Source: Kastovskya adunca ATA6-11-RM4 (GTDB lineage Bacteria; Cyanobacteriota; Cyanobacteriia; Cyanobacteriales; Coleofasciculaceae). Taken from it: DNA of 64,000 nt. Numbering within the stretch: position 1 is the stretch's first letter; each line of letters opens with the position of its first letter. Below, in pieces: positions 53,234 through 62,057 of the stretch. Both the position numbers and the translations under genes were made by a program. The stretch is from assembly GCA_019359445.1 (NCBI GenBank), contig JAHHHJ010000001.1, positions 186,001 through 250,000 of the forward strand, read 5' to 3'. Below the pieces are notes generated by a model. That model saw only the letters and a program-made list of their open reading frames with translations, did no database searches and was not told where the DNA came from.

Positions 53234-53799
53234 AGAACATTTCCTCTCAACTGCTTTATTTGGCGTGGTTTTGTCTGCCGACCCCAGTGTAAAAGTCTAT
53301 CAGACCTAGGGTTGCACCCGAAATCTAGTCAAGCACAGGATTGTGTAAAGTTTTGATGCAATTAGTCACGTCAGTCCTCGAAAATCGTAGATACAATCAC
53401 ACTAACTGCCCTGATTTAAACTGCAAAAGTTAGCGGATTTGGAATTTTTCTAGCAATAGAATTAATGAGAAATGTATTAAGATAATTAATTACATGAAGC
53501 GATTTTATTAACGGTAATGCCAAAAAAGTTAACGGATTAATTTTAAATTTTAATATTTTTTATTATTTCCAGAACTGTTCATTTACTTGATTTAAGTGGG
53601 TAAGCGTAGCAATTTCAACAAATCTCTTCCCTAAAATTCCGCCCTTCCCCAGTTAAGGAAAAGCGAAAAATCTTTCTCCTCTGCTCCTCAAGGGACAAGG
53701 GCGATCAGTAATTAGCCAAGAAACAATATCGAAGAAGCGATCGCCAATAACTCAATCTCGATCTAGGCTAGAGATATAGGCAGAATTTATTAATATTCC
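53234..53799. other. intergenic region between glpX and the glutaredoxin gene
   Basis: About 570 bases, AT-rich around 53440-53590 (several TTAAT and TTTTAAAT tracts), with one HIP1 site near 53740. It holds two divergent promoters. No ORF, repeat or RNA is supported. Confidence 0.4.
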
Positions 53800-54114
53800 A
53801 TGCTGGACTTTCTCAATCCTGTTTTAGGTCGCCATCCAGAACGAAATAAAGCTAACGTCGAAATTTACACCTGGCAGACTTGCCCGTTCTGCATCCGGGC
53901 AAAGTTGTTGTTGTGGTGGAAAGGAGTGAACTACACCGAGTACAAAATTGACGGCAATGAAGAAGCCAGAGCAAAGATGGCTGAACGTGCCAACGGACGC
54001 CGGAGTGTGCCGCAAATTTTTGTTAATGACACACATCTTGGTGGCTGTGATGACCTCTATCGGTTAGACGGAGGAGGTCAGTTAGACCCAATGCTGGCTC
54101 AACCTGCGGGATAA
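53800..54114 (+). CDS. grxC: glutaredoxin 3 (GrxC type)
   Basis: 104 residues. IYTWQTCPFCIRAKLLLWWKG has the CPFC active site. RRSVPQIFVNDTHLGGCDDLY has the cis-proline and glutathione-binding GG-x-D. It reduces disulfides with glutathione and may also protect against oxidative stress. An N-terminal stretch of about 18 residues before the fold is longer than usual but has the natural ATG. Confidence 0.94.
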   Translation: MLDFLNPVLGRHPERNKANVEIYTWQTCPFCIRAKLLLWWKGVNYTEYKIDGNEEARAKMAERANGRRSVPQIFVNDTHLGGCDDLYRLDGGGQLDPMLAQPAG

Positions 54115-54287
54115 ATAGGGTGATGGGAGGATGAGGATCACCCAGAGCAGGGGAGATGAGGTGATGTTAGCGATTCGGGGCGTAGCTCGGTGATGAGGGC
54201 ACAAAATGATGGGGAATTAAGTGAAACCATAACCTCCAACCTCTTACCTTTCATCCTTCATACTTCACCCTTCACACTTCACCCTTC

Positions 54288-54794
54288 ATGCCACCTCCTC
54301 CCCCAGCAATTAATCACCCTCCCTACCTCATCCATCGGCAATGGATGAGCAAGGCTCTTACCCTTGCCCAGGCAGCAGGAGAGGCGGGAGAAGTGCCTGT
54401 GGGGGCGGTAGTGGTTGATGGTACAGGTAACCTGGTAGCAGCGGCGGAAAATCGTAAAGAGCGCGACCTAGACCCCACAGCCCACGCAGAAATTCTCGCT
54501 CTCCGGGCAGCAGGACAAGCCTTGCAAACCTGGCATCTCAACGACTGCACCCTCTATGTAACTTTAGAACCTTGTCCCATGTGTTCTGGGGCAATAATTC
54601 AAGCCCGGCTCGGTTTATTGGTTTATGGAGTGGACGATCCCAAAACTGGCACAATTCGGACAGTTGCTAATATTCCTGATAGTGCGGCTTCAAATCATCG
54701 CCTAAAAGTCATCAGTGGGATTTGTGAAGCTGCCTGTCGCCAGCAGTTACAAGCCTGGTTTAGCCAGCGTCGCCAGCACCGTCCCTCCGGCTAA
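54288..54794 (+). CDS. tadA: tRNA-specific adenosine deaminase
   Basis: 168 residues. The zinc/catalytic HAE is in PTAHAEILALRAAG and the PCxxC in LEPCPMCSGAIIQARLG. It deaminates A34 of tRNA-Arg to inosine, an essential modification. The ATG at 54288 follows a low-complexity CTTCACCC stretch. The N-terminal tail of Pro-rich residues is slightly long. Confidence 0.94.
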   Translation: MPPPPPAINHPPYLIHRQWMSKALTLAQAAGEAGEVPVGAVVVDGTGNLVAAAENRKERDLDPTAHAEILALRAAGQALQTWHLNDCTLYVTLEPCPMCSGAIIQARLGLLVYGVDDPKTGTIRTVANIPDSAASNHRLKVISGICEAACRQQLQAWFSQRRQHRPSG

Positions 54795-54905
54795 AACATC
54801 CCTCTCATGACACCAGCAAAAGTGTCCCCACGGTGGGAGACACTAACCCCTGACAAACTTAAGGTAAGAGTGGAATTAAGGAATAGTTAAAGCACTTTTA
54901 CCCCA

Positions 54906-55709
54906 ATGATGCAGCTTGACTCCCGCGAAGACACCGCAGCTATGACAAAATCGGCAGAAACGACTCCAGAGTCATCAAAAGAGACAAAAACAGTCCCCGT
55001 GACCTCTAGTGTGGCTCACTGGTTGACTCCTATTCTTTATCCTTTCGGTCGTCATATCGTTCTACCGCTTTACTTCCGTCAGCTACGCGTGACCGGGCAA
55101 GAGCATATTCCCGCGACGGGTTCGGTGATTTTGGCTCCTACCCATCGCTCTCGCTGGGATGGGCTAATGATTCCCTATGCCGCAGGTAAACCCATAACTG
55201 GAAGGGATTTACGGTTTATGGTTAGTGCGGATGAAGTCAAGGGGATACAAGGTTGGTTCGTCCGCAAGATGGGAGGATTTCCGGTTAATACTAAACACCC
55301 AGGAATTGGCAGCATCCGTCACGCTGTGGAACTCCTACGGAACGGCGAAGCCCTAGTAATATTTCCTGAAGGCAATATTTTCCACGACAATCAGGTTCAT
55401 CCCCTCAAGCCAGGAATGGCTCGCATCGCCCTCCAAGCTCAGGCAGGTAACCCTGATCCATCGCTGAAGATTGTGCCGATTAGCATTCGTTATAGTGACC
55501 CCTTCCCTCACTGGGGCTGTGATGTCAGCGTTTGCATTGGAGAGCCATTAAACGTCGGGGATTACTCCACCAAGTCAAGTAAACAAAGTGCCAAACAGTT
55601 AACCGAAGACCTGGAAGCGGCAATCAAAGATTTGGATGAAGAAAACGCTATGCTGATGCCCTGCCAGCAGCAAAGATCAGAAGGGCATAGTGCTGATGTA
55701 ATTCGTTAA
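54906..55709 (+). CDS. plsC: 1-acyl-sn-glycerol-3-phosphate acyltransferase (PlsC family)
   Basis: 267 residues. The acyltransferase motif HX4D is in APTHRSRWDGLMI. FPVNTKHPGIGSIRHAVELL and LVIFPEGNIFHD give motif III (the EGT-like EGN). A hydrophobic stretch near residues 40-58 may attach it to the membrane. It would make phosphatidic acid. The N-terminal ~35 residues are Thr/Ser-rich and disordered. A second ATG at codon 13 is possible. Confidence 0.85.
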   Translation: MMQLDSREDTAAMTKSAETTPESSKETKTVPVTSSVAHWLTPILYPFGRHIVLPLYFRQLRVTGQEHIPATGSVILAPTHRSRWDGLMIPYAAGKPITGRDLRFMVSADEVKGIQGWFVRKMGGFPVNTKHPGIGSIRHAVELLRNGEALVIFPEGNIFHDNQVHPLKPGMARIALQAQAGNPDPSLKIVPISIRYSDPFPHWGCDVSVCIGEPLNVGDYSTKSSKQSAKQLTEDLEAAIKDLDEENAMLMPCQQQRSEGHSADVIR

Positions 55710-55961
55710 TCGTTCAATTGCTGATGGCGCTCTGGCTCGTCCCTGTTAAGTTCATGCTTCACCCTTGTCTCCTAATGTTAGGAAACACTTACAAAAAAAC
55801 GAGTTTTGAGTCTCTACCTTTGTTGAATATCGTTACAATTGGCAATTGTAAAGAATCATTGTAGTCATCCAAACTTGGGCAAGCCAAACCCTAAAACTTT
55901 TCCTATAAGAAGCTTTTTCTTGGCTTGCATAACATAGAAGCAACAAGGAAATTTGGGAAGC

Positions 55962-56432
55962 ATGGATTGTCGTCATATTCAATTTAGTGACTATAAATCT
56001 CAGATTGATCTCAATCAACTCCAAGTGCTATTTCAACTTGGAGCCTTTTGGGCGAAAGATAGAACAGTAGAAGATTTGGGAATAGCGATCGCTAATAGCG
56101 AACCCGTGATCAGCGTCTGGAATAAAGAACAGCTGATCGGTTTTGCCAGAGCGACTTCCGATGGAATTTACCGCGCCACGATTTGGGATGTTGTTATCCA
56201 TCCAGATTTTCGAGGTGCGGGTTTGGGGCAAAAACTAGTGGAAATTGTCTTGAGCCATCCCCGCATGAACCGAGTTGAGCGGGTTTACTTGACGACAACC
56301 CACCAACAAAGCTTTTACGAACGCATTGGTTTTGAGAGCAATACCAGCACGACGATGGTGCTATACAACAAACCTGTAGTTAGCCATCTGCCAACCCCTG
56401 CTCTACAGTCTCATCACGACTTAGGGGGATAG
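55962..56432 (+). CDS. GNAT-family N-acetyltransferase
   Basis: 156 residues. [21 protein letters not shown] and IHPDFRGAGLGQKLVEIVL hold the acetyl-CoA pyrophosphate loop (R-G-x-G-x-G/K pattern). VYLTTTHQQSFYERIGFE is the terminal GNAT block. The core is close to that of the GNAT at 62058-62582. The substrate is unknown. The last ~53 bases overlap the end of the kinase-like gene on the other strand. Confidence 0.9.
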   Translation: MDCRHIQFSDYKSQIDLNQLQVLFQLGAFWAKDRTVEDLGIAIANSEPVISVWNKEQLIGFARATSDGIYRATIWDVVIHPDFRGAGLGQKLVEIVLSHPRMNRVERVYLTTTHQQSFYERIGFESNTSTTMVLYNKPVVSHLPTPALQSHHDLGG

Positions 56433-57330
56433 TGCATTGTATCCGGGTTAAATTTTCGCTCTTGTTTGCCTCAGCAGTGTCTTCCGAGGCGGGTACGATT
56501 TCCAAGCGTCCCTGCATCACTTCCACAAGAGCACGAGCGATTAAGAGCGTAAAACCCGGTGAGGATTCTGGGAAACTCCCAGGTGGATATAACTGCAGCT
56601 CAGAAGCAGAGGCGAGTAAATCTACAGGATCGCTCCAAACATGGCTAGGGCAGGACGAGTCAACCCATATTTGCACAGACTCAGAAGTTGGGGAAGCTGC
56701 CGCCGAAACGTGAATACTACCACTCTCCATTTGAGAAATCGCGGTATCTACTAGAGCGACTAATACCTGTCTGAGACGTCGCGCATCACTCAGGACATAC
56801 AAATCTGGGTCAGGCGCAATGACGTGTAGCTGAAAGTTGCGATTCGCCGCTTGCATGTAGGTAAGTTGATGCACCTCCTCAAACACTTCTGCCAGTTGTA
56901 GAGGGCGAGTTTCTAGCTGGGCTGTGCCATGTTCAGTTTTTGCCACACCAATGATTTCGTCTAAAAGCTTGACCATTTTCAGCGCTGAGGCGTTGGCTTG
57001 GGCAACAAATTCCCGCTCTTCCTCAGGGTTGTCACAAAGATCGGACAAAATCAGTTGATGCATCCCAATCAAACTGCTCAGAGGCGATCGCAATTCATGG
57101 GACGTTCGGGCAAGAAATCCCGATTTGAACTGGCTCATTTCCCTTGCCATTTGGTAAGCCAGTTGAGTTTGCTTTAATTCTTCTTGCAAGGACAAATCAT
57201 CTTGTGGATGCGTCTGTTGCGGTGCAGACACAGATGAAGCTGGGGGTTTTTCTGGGGAACGGACAACCCGGCTTCCTACCACCCCGATCCCTATTCCCAA
57301 TAGTAGATATACCCAATCAATTCCATCCAT
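56380..57330 (-). CDS. histidine-kinase-like protein with degenerate ATPase domain
   Basis: 316 residues. One N-terminal membrane helix (VYLLLGIGIGVVGSRVV), a short linker, then HisKA with FLARTSHELRSPLSSLIGMH (His78). The second half has the form of an HATPase_c domain but its boxes are poor: the N-box reads VALVDTAISQM without the conserved Asn, the G1 region reads VDSSCPSHVW rather than DxGxG, and G2 reads GFTLLIARALVEVMQGRLEI. It may dimerise and be phosphorylated by a partner but not make its own phosphate. No response regulator is adjacent. Confidence 0.75.
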   Translation of the reverse strand: MDGIDWVYLLLGIGIGVVGSRVVRSPEKPPASSVSAPQQTHPQDDLSLQEELKQTQLAYQMAREMSQFKSGFLARTSHELRSPLSSLIGMHQLILSDLCDNPEEEREFVAQANASALKMVKLLDEIIGVAKTEHGTAQLETRPLQLAEVFEEVHQLTYMQAANRNFQLHVIAPDPDLYVLSDARRLRQVLVALVDTAISQMESGSIHVSAAASPTSESVQIWVDSSCPSHVWSDPVDLLASASELQLYPPGSFPESSPGFTLLIARALVEVMQGRLEIVPASEDTAEANKSENLTRIQCTIPLSRDETVEQGLADG

Positions 57331-57446
57331 GTGTTCGCACCATTGTGGATTTTGGATTTTAAAAACTCAGCTAGTCGTATAGTTCTAGCGATTAAAGGCT
57401 AGCAAGTCTCAACCCAAACAGTATTACATCCGAACTGATCCTGAAT

Positions 57447-58046
57447 CTATCCCACTCCAATAAAATTGATACTTCCCTCGCGCAAAATTTCCCAACCACT
57501 ACCCATCCACTTGACAACTGTCGAAGGGACGCCCATTGATGCTGGCTGCTCCGCTTCTACACCTTCTGGTTGCAGCGCTAAGACCTCAGGAAAGGTGGCT
57601 GAGATTTCTCTCAGGCTTTGCAAGGGTGGCTCTCCAGAACGGTTAGCACTAGTCGTTGCCATTGCTCCTGTCTGAGACAAAATCATCTGGGCAAGGCGAT
57701 GATTTGGCACCCGCAGTCCAATCGTTGTCGGCTCGGTGGGATTCATGGCGGGGGGAACTTTATCGGAAGCTGGTAAAACCAATGTTAAGGCTCCTGGCCA
57801 ATAGCGTTCAGCTACTTGTTGCCAAATCTCCAATTCCTGGGGGCTAGCACTAGCAAACGACCACAACTCCCTAGGAGAGGCTCCCATCAAGATTAAGGGC
57901 TTATCCAGGCTCCGCTGTTTCGCCGCAAAAATTAACGATGCTTGCTCCGGTTGTACTGCCAAAGCGGGTACAGTATCCGTGGGAAAGCTCACTACACGAC
58001 CAGCGATCGCCCCTGCCACTAGGGCATCCATTGACACTAATGTCAT
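57447..58046 (-). CDS. tsaC: L-threonylcarbamoyladenylate synthase (Sua5/YrdC/TsaC)
   Basis: 199 residues. GRVVSFPTDTVPALAVQP, FAAKQRSLDKPLILM and ATTSANRSGEPP are the YrdC-fold blocks. It makes threonylcarbamoyl-AMP for the t6A37 modification of ANN-decoding tRNAs. It lacks the extra Sua5 domain, so it is the short type. It lies on the same strand as prmC; the IsrB element lies in between. Confidence 0.9.
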   Translation of the reverse strand: MTLVSMDALVAGAIAGRVVSFPTDTVPALAVQPEQASLIFAAKQRSLDKPLILMGASPRELWSFASASPQELEIWQQVAERYWPGALTLVLPASDKVPPAMNPTEPTTIGLRVPNHRLAQMILSQTGAMATTSANRSGEPPLQSLREISATFPEVLALQPEGVEAEQPASMGVPSTVVKWMGSGWEILREGSINFIGVG

Positions 58047-58064
58047 CTTTCTTCTGGCAGGAGA

Positions 58065-58094
58065 CTCCCGTTACAATCTTTGATTTAGCGGGAG
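58065..58094. repeat. left hairpin direct repeat of the IsrB element
   Basis: CTCCCGTTA, 12-base loop, TAGCGGGAG: nine-base-pair stem with one G-T wobble. It contains the IsrB stop codon (58085-58087). Confidence 0.8.
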
Positions 58095-59236
58095 AGGAAT
58101 GCCAGTCCTCTGTGTAGGTTTACAATTAAGTGACTTGAGTAACGAATCAATCGGGTGTTTTTGTCAGTTACGCCCTGCTTGAGTCGCTTTTTAACAGGGA
58201 AGAATTGATACAAGTCGTTGGCGCTGATATACCCTTTAAGGGTGGTCACTGATTTGTACTGAGCCTTGTCGAAGTAGCCAAGCCGAAGTGTTGAGCGCTT
58301 GGTTTTGTACTCCACATAATCTCCATTCTTAAAAGAGTGCGTCCCATCAAACCCGCCGTAGGTGTCACGAACTCCACCTTTTTGAACGGTTAAGTCGTGC
58401 ATTTTACGAGGTCTTGAAGGAAGGCGTTCTACGATACCAAAGGGGAAAGGTGTCACTTGGATTAACCCCTTCCACTCTCTACCTGTTTGCATCCCTGTTG
58501 TACTAACTGCATACCGGATGAAGTGTCTAGCTGCTTGCGCTATGGCATCCGATACGTGTGCGGCAGGTGTTTGCTCTGCCTTATTTTTGGACTTAGGCAG
58601 CTTGAGCCACTCCCTTGTCGCTTCAGTTTCCCACCCTTTAACTAAGATCACTAGGAAGTGATTCTCTAGTTCTTTGATGAGAAATGTTTGACCTTGGGCG
58701 GCAATAGTAAAGCCAGGTCTATTTGACTTGTTGAGCCGCTCCACGTAGGCGTGAGTGATTGGGTATAGTCGTCGCAGTTCATCTACAACCCTTAGTTCTA
58801 GCTGTTTGTTGGCTCGAATACTAGGAGGTAGCTTAGATTGCCGACGATTATTAAATCGCTTCTGTCTGTGGTTGCGACGTTTGAAGGGAAGACTTCGTTT
58901 GATTCGTCGCCCCCGTCGTGTTCTCCGAAGTACAGCTCGTTCTGTTAGTCGTTTTTGGACTTGCTTTTTGGGCAGATTAAGATTCAACCCAATTAAGGTT
59001 TCTTGTTTAGACTGAATAGCCACCCCGGTAAAGCACGAGCCTGGGTCGATACCCAAACTAATGTCTTGAGTGTTTCTTCCTGATGGTTCTTCAACAAGTT
59101 GAACACAAAATATCCGCAAGTCGTTCTGTACTATTTTGGCTTTGCCGTCTCTAATCCAGCGCCTTGCTCTTGATGATGAGGTGGGCATCGCCGGAGTCCC
59201 ATCAGGATTAAGAACTGGTACACGTTTGTTGAACAT
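58085..59236 (-). CDS. isrB: IsrB-type RRXRR-domain protein (HNH-less IscB homologue)
   Basis: 383 residues. The N-terminal PLMP-like motif is in VPVLNPDGTPAMPTSSSRAR. RuvC-I is LGIDPGSCFTGVAI (Asp64). The arginine-rich bridge helix with RRTRRGRR (residues 104-111) gives the RRXRR signature. RuvC-II has Glu166 in AYVERLNKS and RuvC-III has His227 and Asp230 in HVSDAIAQAA. No HNH domain separates RuvC-II and III, which is the IsrB layout. The C-terminal ~110 residues fit the target-adjacent-motif region (GGVRDTYGGFDGTHSFKNGD). IsrB is an RNA-guided nickase related to the Cas9 ancestor. All catalytic residues seen are intact. Confidence 0.85.
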   Translation of the reverse strand: MFNKRVPVLNPDGTPAMPTSSSRARRWIRDGKAKIVQNDLRIFCVQLVEEPSGRNTQDISLGIDPGSCFTGVAIQSKQETLIGLNLNLPKKQVQKRLTERAVLRRTRRGRRIKRSLPFKRRNHRQKRFNNRRQSKLPPSIRANKQLELRVVDELRRLYPITHAYVERLNKSNRPGFTIAAQGQTFLIKELENHFLVILVKGWETEATREWLKLPKSKNKAEQTPAAHVSDAIAQAARHFIRYAVSTTGMQTGREWKGLIQVTPFPFGIVERLPSRPRKMHDLTVQKGGVRDTYGGFDGTHSFKNGDYVEYKTKRSTLRLGYFDKAQYKSVTTLKGYISANDLYQFFPVKKRLKQGVTDKNTRLIRYSSHLIVNLHRGLAFLSR

Positions 59237-59596
59237 TGGAGATAATCCAGATAACTCTGTGTTTGTTGGTGGTCGTTGACTTGCGTTGTCCTGAGCTTTG
59301 CCGAAGGCTTCCGCCGTGAGCGTCAGCGTTCGACTGAGCGCTCACGCCGAAGTCCGAACGGGTCGAAGTAGCCTAGTCGAAACGTTGTCCAGCTACACCT
59401 CGCCCATTCTTTGTCGCGATTCCTAACAACTGGTTAGGTCAAACAGGTAATCCTTGCTGGTGTGGCACAAGGAGGTGTGTAACGCCAAAGAACTCGAACA
59501 CTGAGCGTTTAAGCCGAAGTGCGGTGGGCTATTCAGCGTTTCGGCAAGCTCAACGACCGCTTGCTTTACGCTTGGAGTCCAGTGTTTCTCCTCAAG
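59237..59596 (-). ncRNA. probable omega RNA (HEARO-type) region of the IsrB element
   Basis: About 360 bases immediately upstream of isrB without an ORF, rich in complementary segments (for example TGAGCGCTCA near 59334; TTCGACTGAGCGC versus GAGCGTTT; GTTGTCC twice). In IscB/IsrB loci the guide RNA is encoded just 5' of the gene and ends at the left element boundary, so position fits. I cannot fold it or compare it with the HEARO model by eye. Confidence 0.5.
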
Positions 59597-59626
59597 CTCC
59601 CGTTAGAATCTTTGATTTAACGGGAG
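59597..59626. repeat. right hairpin direct repeat of the IsrB element
   Basis: CTCCCGTTA, 12-base loop, TAACGGGAG: perfect nine-base-pair stem. Differs from the left copy at two positions. It lies ten bases after the prmC stop. Confidence 0.8.
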
Positions 59627-59636
59627 AAGCTGACCC

Positions 59637-60599
59637 TTACACTCGATACGCTAGGGCGAAGCGCTCAATTCCTGCTAAGTCAGAAAAGCTTTGAATCTGG
59701 CGGTAGCTGCCTTGCTGATGTAGTAACTGAGCAACTGTCTCTGCTTGCCCCTCCATCATCTCAATCAGCCAAATGCCGCCAGAACGAAGATAGTCCGGTG
59801 CTGTGGCAATTAACTGCCGAATGCAGTCTAAACCATCCGCACCGCCATTGAGGGCAAGGAATGGCTCATGCTCTTGCACTTCCGGTTGGAGTTGGGGAAT
59901 TAGAGAAGCGGGGATATAGGGCGGGTTGGACACCATGCCACTGAACTGACCTTTCAAGGCGGCTAGAGGCTCCCACCAAGAGCCTTGGTAAAAGCGAATA
60001 CGGTCAGCTAAACCATTCTCCTGGGCATTCTGTTGGGCGATCGCGACCGCCTCAGCACTACAGTCCACCCCATGAACGGTAGCCGCCCCAAAGGCATCTG
60101 CTAGTCCTAGGGCGATCGCGCCACTTCCCGTCCCTAAATCTGCCCAATGTCCAGCCGCCAAGGAAATAGCGGGGCGTTCTTTGGCAGCAGCGACTGCCAA
60201 ATCGATTAGGTACTCAGTTTCTGGACGGGGAATCAGGACAGCGGGAGAAACCTTTAGGGAAAAATGACGCCAAGGCGTTGTCCCTGTCAGGTACTGTACG
60301 GGTAAGCGCTCCTTGAGGCGGCGCTGCCACAGTTGAGTCAGCACAGTTAACGGAAATCGCAGGTTGATATGCGATCGCCCTTTAAATGACTCCAAACGCA
60401 GTGCCAGCGCCTCAAGGTCAGATACTTCTTGCAGCAGCCAGTCCACTTCCGCTGTAGGAATCCCCGCAGCACTAGCAGACTGTTTGGCATCCTGACGCCA
60501 TTGCCAGAGTTCCCAGCCAGATACCGCCAGTGTCTGCGAAGCTGTGTGGGCGAAATATGTCTTGTCTGCTTCCGAAATATCCAAGCTACTTATCCCCAA
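59637..60599 (-). CDS. prmC: peptide chain release factor N(5)-glutamine methyltransferase
   Basis: 320 residues. The N-terminal helical part (WELWQWRQDAKQSASAAGIP) is followed by RLPVQYLTGTTPWRHFSLKVS, IPRPETEYLIDLAV, the SAM motif ADLGTGSGAIALGLA and the catalytic NPPY in VSNPPYIPA. It methylates the GGQ glutamine of RF1/RF2. No ATG fits; a TTG at 60599 or at 60584 (the latter after GGGGA) is used. It follows tic22 by 16 bases. The 3' end lies next to the IsrB element. Confidence 0.92.
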   Translation of the reverse strand: MGISSLDISEADKTYFAHTASQTLAVSGWELWQWRQDAKQSASAAGIPTAEVDWLLQEVSDLEALALRLESFKGRSHINLRFPLTVLTQLWQRRLKERLPVQYLTGTTPWRHFSLKVSPAVLIPRPETEYLIDLAVAAAKERPAISLAAGHWADLGTGSGAIALGLADAFGAATVHGVDCSAEAVAIAQQNAQENGLADRIRFYQGSWWEPLAALKGQFSGMVSNPPYIPASLIPQLQPEVQEHEPFLALNGGADGLDCIRQLIATAPDYLRSGGIWLIEMMEGQAETVAQLLHQQGSYRQIQSFSDLAGIERFALAYRV

Positions 60600-60615
60600 T
60601 CAGCTTTTTTATCCC

Positions 60616-61392
60616 TTATCGCCGCTGATTTTGAGGCGCATTTGCAGGGGCAGCTTGCATCGTCCGCAAAAATTCCTGAGACTCCCGCGATGGCACCAAC
60701 ACGATCCGGCTCAGTTGCTGGTCATTGCGTTCTTGCAGCGTGGCGATCACGCCTTCTAAAGGCACAGCCTGAATCTCGACAGTAGAGGCAAGATTTGGCT
60801 GTTGCTGCTTAAAGCGCTCCACCATTGTCTGGAGTTGCTCTTTATCAAAAAAGAAGGGAATGACTGGCTCGTTGCCCTGTTGGAGCGTTAGATAACCCTT
60901 GTCCTGCCCTCCTCTGGCAACAAATAGAGGCACCCCTTGAAATTGCTGCTGACCTCCAGCCGTGAGTGATTGGGCAGCTTGCACCTGCTGCTGTACAGGG
61001 ATAAATGCAAAGTCCAAACCATCAGGCTTGTTATTGTTTTCTCGATCTAGTTGGTAAATCTCTCCCAGAGATACAGGTACAACTTGTACCGTTCTTCCCA
61101 ATTCTGGATTGTCCCGCTTTAGTCGCTCTACAAACGATTGAGCATCCCGTTGGCTGATGAAGACACCAGCAACATTCGCTGTCTGATTGTTTTGCCCATT
61201 GGGAACCGAGGCAACTAGAGGTGCCCCTTGGGGATCGGTGACAGTGAACACGGGAACAGATTGTAGCTTTTCTTTGACTTGTGCGTCGGGTAACGCGATC
61301 GCCGGCAAGTTACCTGCAAACAAGGAGCCGATGAGAGTACTCCCTACTAATCCTAGCGTTGCGCTCCAGCGAACCAATGATTTCATCGACAT
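60616..61392 (-). CDS. tic22: Tic22 family protein
   Basis: 258 residues. A signal-like N-terminus (SLVRWSATLGLVGSTLIGSL, cleavage near AIA) precedes two similar halves with VPVFTVTDPQGAPLVASV and VPLFVARGGQDKGYLTLQQG, the Tic22 fold. The cyanobacterial homologue is periplasmic and helps outer-membrane biogenesis. The ATG at 61390-61392 (MSMKS) is preferred to a start 13 codons upstream. It is followed closely by prmC on the same strand. Confidence 0.88.
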   Translation of the reverse strand: MSMKSLVRWSATLGLVGSTLIGSLFAGNLPAIALPDAQVKEKLQSVPVFTVTDPQGAPLVASVPNGQNNQTANVAGVFISQRDAQSFVERLKRDNPELGRTVQVVPVSLGEIYQLDRENNNKPDGLDFAFIPVQQQVQAAQSLTAGGQQQFQGVPLFVARGGQDKGYLTLQQGNEPVIPFFFDKEQLQTMVERFKQQQPNLASTVEIQAVPLEGVIATLQERNDQQLSRIVLVPSRESQEFLRTMQAAPANAPQNQRR

Positions 61393-61864
61393 TACCACCT
61401 TAATAGTTTTATCTTGGACAACCTGTCGCAACTAAAATCATGCTCCGACAAGGCAAGGGCATATTGAGTTAACGGCTAATCGAAGCAAAGATTTATCCAC
61501 AAAGACTGATTGCTGCTGTTCAATGTCTACATTCTTTGATAACAGGACTTTGCTCTGACGACTAGCAGTGTTTTTCCCAGACTTTGTTCGATTTTGAATA
61601 GTTCCACTAGTTCCAGAGCATTGTTCAGCATCACTGCTCAAAAATCAAGGTACTGACCCTGACACATTACATTTATGAAAATCTCGCAACTGATCCAACC
61701 TTCATCAGTGTCTACACCCTAGCCCTAAACTGATTAGCACCGTCCTTTGTTGTTATAGAACTGTCCTGCGGATTTTTGCAAGGTTTAGTTACTAGAAAAC
61801 AACAAACCACTAATCTTAACGATTAATGCTAATACCTTTGAGCGGTAATGAAGAAATTTTTCAA
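61393..61864. other. intergenic region upstream of tic22
   Basis: About 470 bases between tic22 and the tRNA gene. A 67-codon minus frame (61438-61641) shows no recognisable feature and is not called. No terminator is clear. It likely holds the tic22 promoter. Confidence 0.4.
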
Positions 61865-61938
61865 TCGGGATGACAGGATTTGAACCTGCGACATCCTGCT
61901 CCCAAAGCAGGCGCGCTACCAAGCTGCGCTACATCCCG
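61865..61938 (-). tRNA. trnP: tRNA-Pro (anticodon TGG)
   Basis: Minus-strand sequence folds as a full cloverleaf: acceptor CGGGATG with CATCCCG, D-arm GCGC with GCGC and AGCTTGGTA loop, anticodon stem CCTGC with GCAGG around TTTGGGA (TGG), and T-arm GCAGG-TTCAAAT-CCTGT, discriminator A. CCA is not encoded. Confidence 0.95.
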
Positions 61939-62057
61939 GAATTTGACTTTAGCTAACAGACTTTTAGATGGGTCGTACCAAAACTAAAATTCCGTTGGCT
62001 ATGTCATTATAGCTGATCTTGGCACTTCTAACGACAAGATCAGTAAACTTTCAAGAG

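Larger units (their letters stand above)
58065..59626 (-). mobile_element. IsrB (IscB-family) insertion element bounded by hairpin direct repeats
   Basis: About 1560 bases between two near-identical 30-base hairpins in the same orientation (58065-58094 and 59597-59626). It carries an IsrB gene and a ~360-base noncoding region upstream of it. There is no tnpA (Y1 transposase), so it would depend on one elsewhere. It sits in the gap between prmC and tsaC. The exact ends are inferred from the hairpins. Confidence 0.65.

Noticed and set aside
54800-54845. Hairpin after tadA (GTGTCCCCAC...GTGGGAGACAC) as a terminator
   Set aside because: Imperfect stem and no T-run; not convincing.
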